Shown piece after piece: positions 39,100 through 47,190 of a DNA stretch of 64,000 nt; the first letter of the stretch is position 1, and each line of letters starts with the position of its first letter. The position numbers were made by a program, and so were the translations under genes. Origin of the DNA: AP-15 sp963818695 (lineage in GTDB: Bacteria > Pseudomonadota > Alphaproteobacteria > ATCC43930 > CGMCC-115725); contig CAWFTG010000001.1 in assembly GCA_963818695.1 (NCBI GenBank), forward strand, positions 719,902 through 783,901, given 5' to 3'. The notes below the pieces were generated by a model. It saw nothing but the letters and a program-made list of their open reading frames with translations. It was not told where the DNA came from and ran no database searches.

Positions 39100-39282
39100 T
39101 CCCTGATGCGGAGTGGGGCTGGACGGTGCGTTAGGCCGCATGTTGCCCCGGGGCCGATACCTACCTCTTGGGGGCCGTCTCTGTCGAAGTCGTGGCTTCG
39201 ACACATGGCCACCCACCTGCTGCGGCGGGCCACGGAGGAGTTGCACGCCGACGGCCGAGCCGGCTCCACTCCGCAAGCCATT
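39100..39282 (+). ncRNA. ssrS: 6S RNA
   Basis: The stretch after zapA folds as a long rod: a closing stem TGCGGAGTGG (39107-39116) pairs with CCACTCCGCA (39266-39275). The middle (CGATACCTACCT, then GTGGCTTCGACACATGGCCACCCACC) matches alphaproteobacterial 6S RNA as I know it. 6S binds sigma-70 RNA polymerase and damps transcription in slow growth. Ends are approximate to about 10 bases. Confidence 0.8.
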
Positions 39283-39300
39283 TCCCGCCTGGGGCGCCGC

Positions 39301-40113
39301 GTGAACATCCTGTTTTGTGGAGACGTCGTCGGACGGCCGGGCCGTGAGGCTGTCAAAAAGCACGTGCCGGCCTTGCGCCGTCAATTCGCCCTCGACCTGG
39401 TTGTCGTCAATGCCGAGAACGCGGCCGCGGGGCGTGGCCTGACCGAACGCCTCTGTGGTGAATTTTACGATGCCGAAGTCGATGTCTTGACCACCGGCAA
39501 TCACGTCTGGGACCAGCGCGAGATCATCCCGTATATCGACCGCGATCCGCGGGTCCTGCGCCCGGCGAACTTCCCGAAGGGAACTCCCGGCGCCGGATGG
39601 CAGCTCCATCCGGTCAGAGGGCAGAGCCTCCTCGTCGTCAATCTGATGGGCCGGCTCTTCATGGAGGCGCTTGATGACCCCTTCGCCCGGCTCGAAGAGC
39701 TCCTTGCCGAATTCCGCCTCGGCGTCGAGGCTGCGGCGATCCTCGTCGACTTTCACGCCGAGGCGTCGAGCGAAAAGATGGCGCTCGGCCATTTCGCCGA
39801 TGGCCGCGTCTCGGCCGTTTTTGGGTCACACTGCCACGTGCCGACCGCCGACAACCAGATCTTTCCGGGCGGCACCGCCTATCAGACCGACGCCGGAATG
39901 TGCGGCGATTATGATTCGGTGATCGGCATGCAAAAAGGCCCGGCGGTCCTTAAGTTCGTCACCAAGATGCCCGGCGAGCGCCCGCAAGTCGCCGAGGGCG
40001 AAGCAACATTGTGCGGCATCCTGCTCGAGACGGACGACAAAACCGGTCTGGCCCTGTCGGTTGAGCCGATCCGCATCGGCGGCCGTCTCGCCCCGCACCT
40101 GCCGCAGCGCTGA
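39301..40113 (+). CDS. TIGR00282 family metallophosphoesterase (YmdB-like)
   Basis: 270 residues from GTG 39301. A dinuclear-metal phosphodiesterase fold: FCGDVVGRPG, VVNAENAAAGRGL, LTTGNHVWD, DFHAEASSEK and GSHCHVPTADN give the Asp, Glu/Asn, His ligands of the YmdB family, which cleaves cyclic nucleotides. In many alphaproteobacteria 5-formyl-THF cyclo-ligase sits between the 6S RNA and this gene; it is absent here. Confidence 0.88.
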   Translation: MNILFCGDVVGRPGREAVKKHVPALRRQFALDLVVVNAENAAAGRGLTERLCGEFYDAEVDVLTTGNHVWDQREIIPYIDRDPRVLRPANFPKGTPGAGWQLHPVRGQSLLVVNLMGRLFMEALDDPFARLEELLAEFRLGVEAAAILVDFHAEASSEKMALGHFADGRVSAVFGSHCHVPTADNQIFPGGTAYQTDAGMCGDYDSVIGMQKGPAVLKFVTKMPGERPQVAEGEATLCGILLETDDKTGLALSVEPIRIGGRLAPHLPQR

Positions 40114-40245
40114 GGGTTCGAGCTGCCAGCCCTGTCGCTCGTCCGAGGCCGGCTCTTTCCCGGTGGACTTGGCAATGTCGTCCAGGCCTTCACCCATAGG
40201 AACTACCGCATCTATGCGAGCGGGAACGCCGTCTCGCTGATCGGC

Positions 40246-41436
40246 GTGTGGATGCAGCGCGTCGCGGTCGGCTGGCTGGCGTGGACCTTGACCCACTCCG
40301 GGGCCTGGCTCGGCATACTGTCGATGGCCGAATTCTTTCCGGTGGTGTTTTTGAGCCCGCTCGCCGGTGCGCTCGCCGACCGCCGCGACCGGGTCGGGAT
40401 CATTCGGGTGACGCAGATTGCGGGCAGCATCGAGGCAACCCTGCTCTCGGTCCTCGTCTACACCGGCGCCATCACGATCGAGCTGTTGTTCGCACTGACA
40501 TTGCTTCTCGGCGTCTTCAACGCAGTGGCGCAGCCGTCGCGTCTCGCGTTGATCCCGACCCTGGTGGATCGCGCGGCATTGCCTTCGGCGCTGGCGATCA
40601 ATGCGATCATCTTCAATTCCGCCCGATTTCTCGGCCCGGCGGTCGCCGGCATCGTCATCGCCAAGGTCAGCGTCGGCGCCGCCTTTGCGGTCAATGCGGC
40701 AACCTACATCGTCTTTCTCGTCGCAATGGCCAATTTGCGCAGCCTTCCCGCATTGCCGGTCGCCGCGACCCAGAGTGTCCTCAAGGCCTCGGCCGAGGCC
40801 TATGGCTACGCCAGCCGCCATCCCGGGATCGCGCCGATGCTGCTACTGTTTACGATCACGACGGTCGGGACGCGCGGTTTTGTCGAGCTGTTCCCCGGAT
40901 TTGCCGACAGCGTCTTCGGGCGAGGACCGCAGGGTCTGGCAACCCTGACCTCGACGGTAGGGCTCGGCGCGATCTTCGGCGCCGGCTGGATGCTGGTGCG
41001 CCCGGCGATCGCCGGGCTGACCCGCCTCGTGCTCGGCAACACGCTGATCATATCGCTGGCGATCCTCGCCTTCACTCTGACGAACCAGTTCTACCTGGCG
41101 CTTCCCTGCGTCTTCGTGGCCGGCGCCGCGATGACGATCACCGGAGTCGGCGCACAGACCCTGATCCAAGCGGCGGTCGATATTCAGCTGCGCGGCCGGA
41201 TCATGGCGCTTTACGGAATGATCTTCCGGGCAGGCCCGGCGATCGGGGCGGTTCTGATGGGCTCGCTCAGCGGGCATTTCGGCCTGCGCCTGCCGCTCGC
41301 CGTCGGCGCGCTTGTCTCGTGCGGCTTCTGGGTTTGGGCCCGGTTCAAGCAAAGCCGCATCGCCGAAACGCTCGAAGCCGACCCGGTCGTGTTGTCGGCC
41401 AGCACCGTACCGGCGGCCGCCGGGACCTCGTCATGA
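40246..41436 (+). CDS. MFS transporter
   Basis: 396 residues from ATG 40246, with many transmembrane segments and the loop motif GALADRRDRVG between helices 2 and 3 typical of drug and metabolite MFS transporters (enterobactin exporter-like, pfam05977). The same frame continues upstream without stop to 40114 and encodes a believable first helix (FTHRNYRIYASGNAVSLIGV), but no ATG, GTG or TTG lies there except GTG 40240. A non-canonical start or an upstream frame error is likely, so the true protein is probably longer. Its TGA overlaps the ATG of the next gene. Confidence 0.82.
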   Translation: MWMQRVAVGWLAWTLTHSGAWLGILSMAEFFPVVFLSPLAGALADRRDRVGIIRVTQIAGSIEATLLSVLVYTGAITIELLFALTLLLGVFNAVAQPSRLALIPTLVDRAALPSALAINAIIFNSARFLGPAVAGIVIAKVSVGAAFAVNAATYIVFLVAMANLRSLPALPVAATQSVLKASAEAYGYASRHPGIAPMLLLFTITTVGTRGFVELFPGFADSVFGRGPQGLATLTSTVGLGAIFGAGWMLVRPAIAGLTRLVLGNTLIISLAILAFTLTNQFYLALPCVFVAGAAMTITGVGAQTLIQAAVDIQLRGRIMALYGMIFRAGPAIGAVLMGSLSGHFGLRLPLAVGALVSCGFWVWARFKQSRIAETLEADPVVLSASTVPAAAGTSS

Positions 41437-42368
41437 CGGTCCCATGTTTGTTCTGCTTCGGTTTCGGGTACACCGCGCAGGTGCTCGCGCGCCGGCTCGT
41501 CGCCGAGGGCTGGATCGTCGCCGGCACCTGTCGAACCGCGGGCCAGGCGTCGGCCCTGTGCGCAGCAGGGTTTCCAGTCGACGTCTTCGACCGCGACCAT
41601 CCCCTGTCGCGGGAAGCGTTGGACGGGGTCACGCATCTTCTCGTGTCGGTTCCTCCGGATGCCGCCGGCGACCCCGTGCTGGCGCTGCATGGCGAGGACA
41701 TCGCAGCCATCAAGCGCCTGCGTTGGCTCGGTTATCTTTCGACGACGGGTGTCTACGGTGACCGCGGCGGTGGCTGGGTGGACGAGACCGCCGCGTTGTC
41801 GCCGAGCGGCGAGCGCGGCCGCCGGCGGGTCGCCGCGGAAGCGGGCTGGCTCGATCTCTGGCGCTGCCGCCGCGTGCCGGTGCACATTTTCCGCCTCGCC
41901 GGCATATACGGCCCCGGCCGCAGCCCCTTCGAACCACTCCGCGCCGGCACGGCGAAACGGATCGACAAGCCGGGCCAGGTATTCTCCCGCATCCATGTCG
42001 ACGATCTGGCGCATGTGCTCGCCGCCTCGATCAGCCGGCCGCGGCCGGGAGCCATCTATAATGTCTGCGACGACGTCCCCGCGCCGCCCGAGGCTGTCGT
42101 CGCTCACGCCGCGGCGCTGCTCGGCATGCCGGCACCGCCGCTCGTGCCGCTCGAAGCCGCCGGGCTCTCGCCGATGGCGCGCAGCTTCTACGACGATAAC
42201 AAGCGGGTATCGAACCGGCTGATCAAGAGCGAGCTCGGCGTGACCTTGCGGTACCCAGACTTTCGTGCCGGTCTGGCCGCGATCCTCGGCGAGGAGGCTT
42301 GCCCAAATACTCGGCATCCGGCATCGTCGGACCAGAAGATCCATCCGGCTTTGGGAGGAGATGGCGGT
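41433..42368 (+). CDS. SDR / NAD-dependent epimerase-like protein (YeeZ type), no own stop
   Basis: Start ATG 41433 overlaps the MFS stop (ATGA), so translation is coupled. The Rossmann motif is degenerate (CFGFGYTAQVLARRL), as in YeeZ-like atypical SDRs. GYLSTTGVYGDRGGGWVDE and FRLAGIYGPGRSP are family segments. Homology ends near ILGEEA (about 42297), but no stop follows. The frame runs straight into the next protein at 42369, which has its own GGAGGA site. A lost stop or frame error is likelier than a true fusion. The end given is the base before the next start. Confidence 0.7.
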
Positions 42369-43435
42369 ATGGCGACTTACAACATCCTGATCATGGGGGC
42401 TTCTTACGGTTCGCTGCTGGCAACGAAGCTGCTGTTCGGCGGCCACAAGATAACGATGGTGTGCCTCCCGGCGGAGGTGGAGGCGTTCAACAAGGACGGC
42501 GCCCGAATAAGGCTGCCGATCAGAGGCAGAAGGGAGCCGATCGAGCTCAACTCGCGGAAATTGCCGGGCAAGCTTGCTGCAGCCGGCCCCGGCGACGTCA
42601 ACCCGAAGGACTACGATCTCGTCGCCCTGGCGATGCAGGAGCCGCAATACCGCTCCCCTGGCGTTCGCGAATTGCTCGACGCGGTGGCGCGGTCCCGGGT
42701 GCCGTGCATGTCGATCATGAACATGCCGCCCTTGCCTTATCTGAAGCGCATCCCCGGGCTGAAGACGGACGCGCTCAAACCCGCCTTTACCGATGCGAGC
42801 GTCTGGGACAATTTCGAGCCCGGGCACCTGACCTTGTGCAGCCCGGACCCGCAGGCCATCCGGCCGCCCGGCGAGAAGATCAACGTACTGCAGGTCACCT
42901 TGCCGACCAATTTCAAGGTGGCCCGGTTCGACTCCGACAAATCCACCGCGATACTGCGCGAGATGGAGGCGGACATCGAGGCGGCGCGGTACGATCCGGG
43001 CGACGGACCGATCCAGCTGCCGGTCAAGTTGAAGGTCCACGACTCGATCTTCGTGCCGCTCGCCAAATGGGCGATGCTGCTGACCGGCAACTACCGCTGC
43101 GTGACAAAGGATGGCGCGATCGACATCAAGGACGCCGTGCACAACGATGTAGGCACTTCAAGTCGGTCTACAACTGGGTATGCGGCATATGCGAGCGGCT
43201 CGGCGCATCGCCTGACGATTTGGTGCCGTTCGAGAAATATGCCGCCGCCGCAAACGACTTGGTGCGGCCATCCTCTGCCGCCCGGGCCCTCAACAACGGC
43301 GCCCCCAATATCGAGCGGACGGACCGGCTCGTGCAGCTGATCGGCGCGCAATACGGCATGCGCAATGCGGTCGTGGACCAGACCGTCGCCCTCGTCGACG
43401 AGAGGCTCGCGGCCAATCGAAAAGCCGCCGCCTGA
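42369..43435 (+). CDS. Ketopantoate-reductase-like Rossmann protein, frameshift near 43155
   Basis: About 355 residues. GGGAGGAG precedes ATG 42369. ILIMGASYGSLLATKLLFGG is the nucleotide motif and VPCMSIMNMPPLPYLKRI a mid-segment as in ApbA-like proteins. Near 43155 homology moves to another frame (KSVYNWVCGICERLGASPDD, ending ANRKAAA at 43435), fitting one missing base. Function unknown. Third PanE-like protein in the window. Confidence 0.68.
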
Positions 43436-43482
43436 CCCTCGGAAACCCGCCGCCGACACGGCGGCCCGGAGAGCACGGCGTC

Positions 43483-44007
43483 GTGATCGAAACCAATCGG
43501 CTTCGTATGCGAGCGCTGCGCGATGATGATCTCACCGACTTGGTCGCCTTAATCAATAACTGGGAGGTCGCGCGCTGGGTTTCCTCCGTGCCCCACCCCT
43601 ACACCGAAGCGGACGGCCGGGAGTGGATCGCGCGGGTGCAGCAGGACCACGCAACCGGTCGTCCGCTGCGCTTCGCCATCGCATTGAAGGAATGCGATCG
43701 CCTGATCGGCGGCATCGGATTGGACGGCAGCACCGGCGACAAAAGCGAGGAACCGGCGCTCGGTTATTGGCTAGGCCAGCCGCATTGGGGCAACGGGTAT
43801 GCGCGTGAAGCCGTCGCCGCGGTAATCGATTACGGGCTGCGCACCCTCGGCATGGCAACTATCCGCGCCTACACCGACCCGAGCAACCTGGCTTCGCAAA
43901 GGGTCTTATTGCGCTGCGGCCTCGAACAGGTCGGCGAAATCGAACTGATCCGACCGACCCGCAATGGCGCGCGGCACGCACCTCTGTTCCGTATCTCGCA
44001 GCAGTGA
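43483..44007 (+). CDS. GNAT acetyltransferase, RimJ/RimL type
   Basis: 174 residues from GTG 43483, GGAGAG upstream. N-terminal ETNRLRMRALRDDDL and the acetyl-CoA motif ALGYWLGQPHWGNGYAREAV are typical of the RimJ/L branch that acetylates protein N-termini or small amines. ATIRAYTDPSNLASQRVLLR is the conserved C-terminal piece. The target is unknown. Confidence 0.88.
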   Translation: MIETNRLRMRALRDDDLTDLVALINNWEVARWVSSVPHPYTEADGREWIARVQQDHATGRPLRFAIALKECDRLIGGIGLDGSTGDKSEEPALGYWLGQPHWGNGYAREAVAAVIDYGLRTLGMATIRAYTDPSNLASQRVLLRCGLEQVGEIELIRPTRNGARHAPLFRISQQ

Positions 44008-44031
44008 TCGGGCGCCCACAATCACCGGCGG

Positions 44032-44568
44032 TCAATGGATCGCGCAGGAGGTGCGGGTGACGCGATAGGTCGAGAAATACCCGATCGTGTGGGTTGAAAT
44101 GCGCAGAAACGCATACTCACTGAACCCGGGCTTCAGCTGGTCGACGACCTCGAGGCGGCAGTTGTTGCCCGGCAATAAGGTCACGGTCATAGTGCGCGTG
44201 CTTTGCGGATCATTCTGGACGCGCACGAGCCGGCCGTCCGGCGCCACCCGCCAAGACGCGTATGCCGCGTCGTCGCCGGAGCTGCCCAGCACCTGCATCA
44301 TCGCATTTCGATCCTGATAGGGACCAGCGCTGCGGTTGCGGCCCTCGGAGAGATTGCCGCCCCCCGACACCGTGACCTGCAGGTTGTGGTGCACGGCGAT
44401 GCCGGGGTGAATTTCCGGCCGCACCATATCCATCACCGAATCATAGGTGAGATCGATCACCATGTTTGCAGCGTTCCCTGGCAGGGCGCCGAATGCCGTC
44501 CACGCGGTGATCACGGCAACCAGCAGCCGAGCCGTTTTGCGATGTCCTAGAAGGAATAGCGAACGCAT
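44032..44568 (-). CDS. Exported hypothetical protein, 178 aa
   Basis: An N-terminal signal or anchor (ARLLVAVITAWTAFGALPGNAA) is followed by a beta-rich domain. Two late cysteines (NNCRLEV, RTSCAIH) could form a disulfide. No named domain recognised. It converges on the GNAT gene and diverges from DUF202; the 216-base gap upstream shows only a weak short frame. Confidence 0.6.
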   Translation of the reverse strand: MRSLFLLGHRKTARLLVAVITAWTAFGALPGNAANMVIDLTYDSVMDMVRPEIHPGIAVHHNLQVTVSGGGNLSEGRNRSAGPYQDRNAMMQVLGSSGDDAAYASWRVAPDGRLVRVQNDPQSTRTMTVTLLPGNNCRLEVVDQLKPGFSEYAFLRISTHTIGYFSTYRVTRTSCAIH

Positions 44569-44784
44569 ACAATTACCCTCGCGCCGAGTAATCAGCGCCC
44601 CAGAATATCATTGAGCGAGCCACGGGACGAACGAAAGTGTTCAGGAAAATCCTCGCTCTGTTCGCGATTGCCGTTGAGGTGGTGCCGACGCTCCCGCGCT
44701 TGCTCGGATCTATACGACGTGCTTTGCCGTCTGGCGCGTCACTGGCCCCAACGCTGCAAACAGAATCAATAAAGTTCATTTAGG

Positions 44785-45171
44785 ATGATCGAGCGGTACA
44801 GCGACCACGCGGCGAATGAGCGGACGTTTCTCGCCTGGGTGCGCACGGCGATCGCCATCATGGCGTTCGGCTTTCTGGTCCAGAAGTTCGACCTGTTCCT
44901 CCGAATGGCGGCCTCGTCCCTCGCCGCGCGACCCTTGACGGCGGGCAGTCAGATCGTCGGAGACATCTCCGGCCTGCTGCTGATCGTGCTGGGCGGCGTG
45001 ATGATGGCTCTCGCCGCGGTCCGCTTTCGCAAGACCACGCTCGAAATCGACGCAAAAGAGGTACGGCCGGGCCCCGGCGCACGGCTGGATATGACGCTCG
45101 TGGCACTGCTTCTTCTGCTGGGGATGATCTTATTCGTCTATCTAGTGTACACGGTAATCAGTCGGCTGTGA
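44785..45171 (+). CDS. DUF202 / YidH family membrane protein
   Basis: 128 residues with three membrane helices. The N-terminus YSDHAANERTFLAWVRTAIA is the DUF202 signature (N-E-R-T-F-L-A-W-x-R-T). Function unknown. It converges on pfkA, 21 bases away. Confidence 0.85.
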   Translation: MIERYSDHAANERTFLAWVRTAIAIMAFGFLVQKFDLFLRMAASSLAARPLTAGSQIVGDISGLLLIVLGGVMMALAAVRFRKTTLEIDAKEVRPGPGARLDMTLVALLLLLGMILFVYLVYTVISRL

Positions 45172-45192
45172 GCAAGTCCGGCCCTTACGCAA

Positions 45193-46164
45193 TCATTTTG
45201 CGAGGATACGCGCAAGCTCGACCAGTTCCGTATCTACCGGCTTGGTGCGTCCTACGATGTCGGCGAGCGGCGTTCGCGTGACCTCGTTCTTCTGATAGCC
45301 GACCAATACGCCGGTCTCGCCATTGCTGAGGGCCTTGACGGCATTGACGCCCAACCGCGTAGCCAACAAGCGATCGAAGGCGCTGGGCGGAGCGCCGCGC
45401 ACAACGTGCCCCAAGGTCGTGGCGCGCAGCTCAAATCCGGCCCTCTGCTTGTCGGCGTCGAAATAAGCGAGGATCTTGGCGGCATTCTCTTTGACGCCTT
45501 CGGCAATCACGACGATCGCATGCGTTTTGCCGCGCTCGAATGCGGCGCGCAGCCGCTGCGCAATCTCGCTCGCCGGCACCTCGAACTCAGGGATTGAGAT
45601 GACTTCTGCGCCGCCCGCGAGACCCGCCATTATCGCCAGATAGCCGCAGTCTCTTCCCATGGTTTCGACCAAAAAAGCGCGATTGTGCGAGGAACCGGTC
45701 GTGCGCAAATGGTCGATCGCGCCAAGCGTGACATTGATGGCGGTATCGCAGCCGATGGTAATGTCAGTCCCGAACAGGTCGTTGTCGATCGTTGACGCGA
45801 TGCCGACCACGTGAACCCCGAGCTGGCTGAGCATGTGCGAGCCCGCCTGTGAGCCGTTGCCGCCAATAACCACCACACCATCGACGCCCCATTGCGCAAG
45901 GTTGCGAAGCGCCTTGGACCGACCGCTCTCCTCACGGAATTCTGCTGAACGAGCACTGCCGAGAAATGTGCCGCCGACCTGAATGATGCCGCCTACGTCG
46001 CGCGCACTCAGTTGCCGGAACTGACCCTCGACCAGGCCTTGCCAGCCTTGGCGCACTCCATAGACCGTCATGCCCAGATCGAGCGCGCTGCGCGTGACGG
46101 CGCGTATCGCCGCATTCATGCCGGGGGCATCACCACCACTCGTAAGGACCGCGATGTGCTTCAT
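45193..46164 (-). CDS. pfkA: 6-phosphofructokinase
   Basis: 323 residues, commits fructose-6-phosphate to glycolysis. TSGGDAPGMNAAIRA binds the nucleotide, TIDNDLFGTD holds the catalytic aspartate, and SSHNRAFLVETMGRDCG binds the sugar phosphate. At the position of GGDGS in ATP-dependent enzymes it reads GGNGSQ, so the magnesium-ligand aspartate is an asparagine. This change occurs in some PFK groups, so the phosphoryl donor (ATP or pyrophosphate) is not settled by motif alone. Confidence 0.9.
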   Translation of the reverse strand: MKHIAVLTSGGDAPGMNAAIRAVTRSALDLGMTVYGVRQGWQGLVEGQFRQLSARDVGGIIQVGGTFLGSARSAEFREESGRSKALRNLAQWGVDGVVVIGGNGSQAGSHMLSQLGVHVVGIASTIDNDLFGTDITIGCDTAINVTLGAIDHLRTTGSSHNRAFLVETMGRDCGYLAIMAGLAGGAEVISIPEFEVPASEIAQRLRAAFERGKTHAIVVIAEGVKENAAKILAYFDADKQRAGFELRATTLGHVVRGAPPSAFDRLLATRLGVNAVKALSNGETGVLVGYQKNEVTRTPLADIVGRTKPVDTELVELARILAK

Positions 46165-46513
46165 AAGCCCGATATCATGGGCGTCTGCCCGGGCTGTTCC
46201 TCATGAATATGCAGGAAAACTCGAGTGCTCATTTCCTTCCACGGAACCACGCAGTCGGCATGCCAACCCAGGCAAAACCGGGTCAGCACGAAATGGGCGA
46301 TATCGGCGCGTGTTCAGACCCATTCAGACGATCCATTGGTCGACCCCGGACCAATGCTACCCAAAAAACTCCGCCACACCGGCGAAGTCGCGGAAATGGG
46401 TCCCGGCCTTAGCCGGGAAGACGAAGGGAGGGTTCCGATCAGGGCTTACAATCCGAGGAGCATCGTCGCGGCGATTGAGCCGGGACGCCCGGCTACCTCG
46501 TCGCCCGCTATCG
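46165..46513. other. Intergenic stretch with one REP-type palindrome
   Basis: No coding frame in this 349-base gap is convincing. A TCCCGGC/GCCGGGA palindrome lies at 46401-46418, the same type as the repeats at 37.7 and 63 kb. The rest shows nothing I can support. Confidence 0.5.
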
Positions 46514-46915
46514 TCATCCGAGGGTTCGCGGGTCGTCGATGGCGAATGTCAGATGTTGGGTTGGCTGAGGGGTGGCGGTCATCAGGCTCACCCCGTCGGG
46601 AGCCTCGAAGCGGTGCCACGCCCCCTGCGGAACGATCACCACCATCCCTGCTTTGAGCGCATGGGATTGCGGCCCGTCCTCGGTCATGATGTGAAAGGTC
46701 ACCGCGCCGTCGACGATCTGCACGATCTCGTCGCCGTTCGGATGGCGCTCCCACGGGCCTTCGCCGGAGAATTTGGCGACGTTGATGGCGCTGTCGCGAT
46801 ACGGCGCCAAGCGCGCAAAAGCGCCTGCGCGATCGGCTTCCGGCGTCTCCGGGGTGCGTCCGCGCAACATCTTCAGTTTGGCGAACTCGGCGTTGAGATC
46901 GAGGATGGTCAGCAT
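46514..46915 (-). CDS. Cupin domain protein
   Basis: 133 residues, start ATG 46915 behind GGAGGAAGA. A single cupin barrel: WERHPNGDEIVQIVDGAVTF is cupin motif 1 (H, E), and VIVPQGAWHRFEAPDG is motif 2 (H). Metal binding is likely. Substrate unknown. The 275-base gap to tkt is a divergent promoter region with no other gene visible. Confidence 0.82.
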   Translation of the reverse strand: MLTILDLNAEFAKLKMLRGRTPETPEADRAGAFARLAPYRDSAINVAKFSGEGPWERHPNGDEIVQIVDGAVTFHIMTEDGPQSHALKAGMVVIVPQGAWHRFEAPDGVSLMTATPQPTQHLTFAIDDPRTLG

Positions 46916-47190
46916 TCTTCCTCCGATTGCTGGAAGGGCACGATTTGACGGCGCCCGAAGAATAGCCGTAATCGGATGGTAAACCCATCATCCCGGTTAT
47001 CGGCGAGACGCCCTCGATGACACTCTTCCACCTGTTCCCCGGAAATCTTTCCTGCAGCCACTCTCAACCCGAGCGTTTCCGCGCTTAACGCGGGCATCCC
47101 TCCTGTTCTTTTTCTGTTTTATCAAGGAGGCGTGCCGCGAGCCGATCGCGGCCGGCTTGCTCTCGCGCCGCCGGTAACTATCTTGCCGTG

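Noticed and set aside
41211..43142. A 643-codon minus-strand frame
   Set aside because: Antisense shadow of the MFS, SDR and PanE-like genes, with no recognisable domain.
40248..43340. A 1030-codon plus-strand frame as one giant protein
   Set aside because: The first 1.2 kb is an arginine-rich shadow of the MFS gene in another frame; only the part after 41433 shows protein families.
44637..44783. 48-codon plus-strand ORF ending right before DUF202
   Set aside because: It has a GTG start without a ribosome site and no family resemblance; the coding call is too weak.
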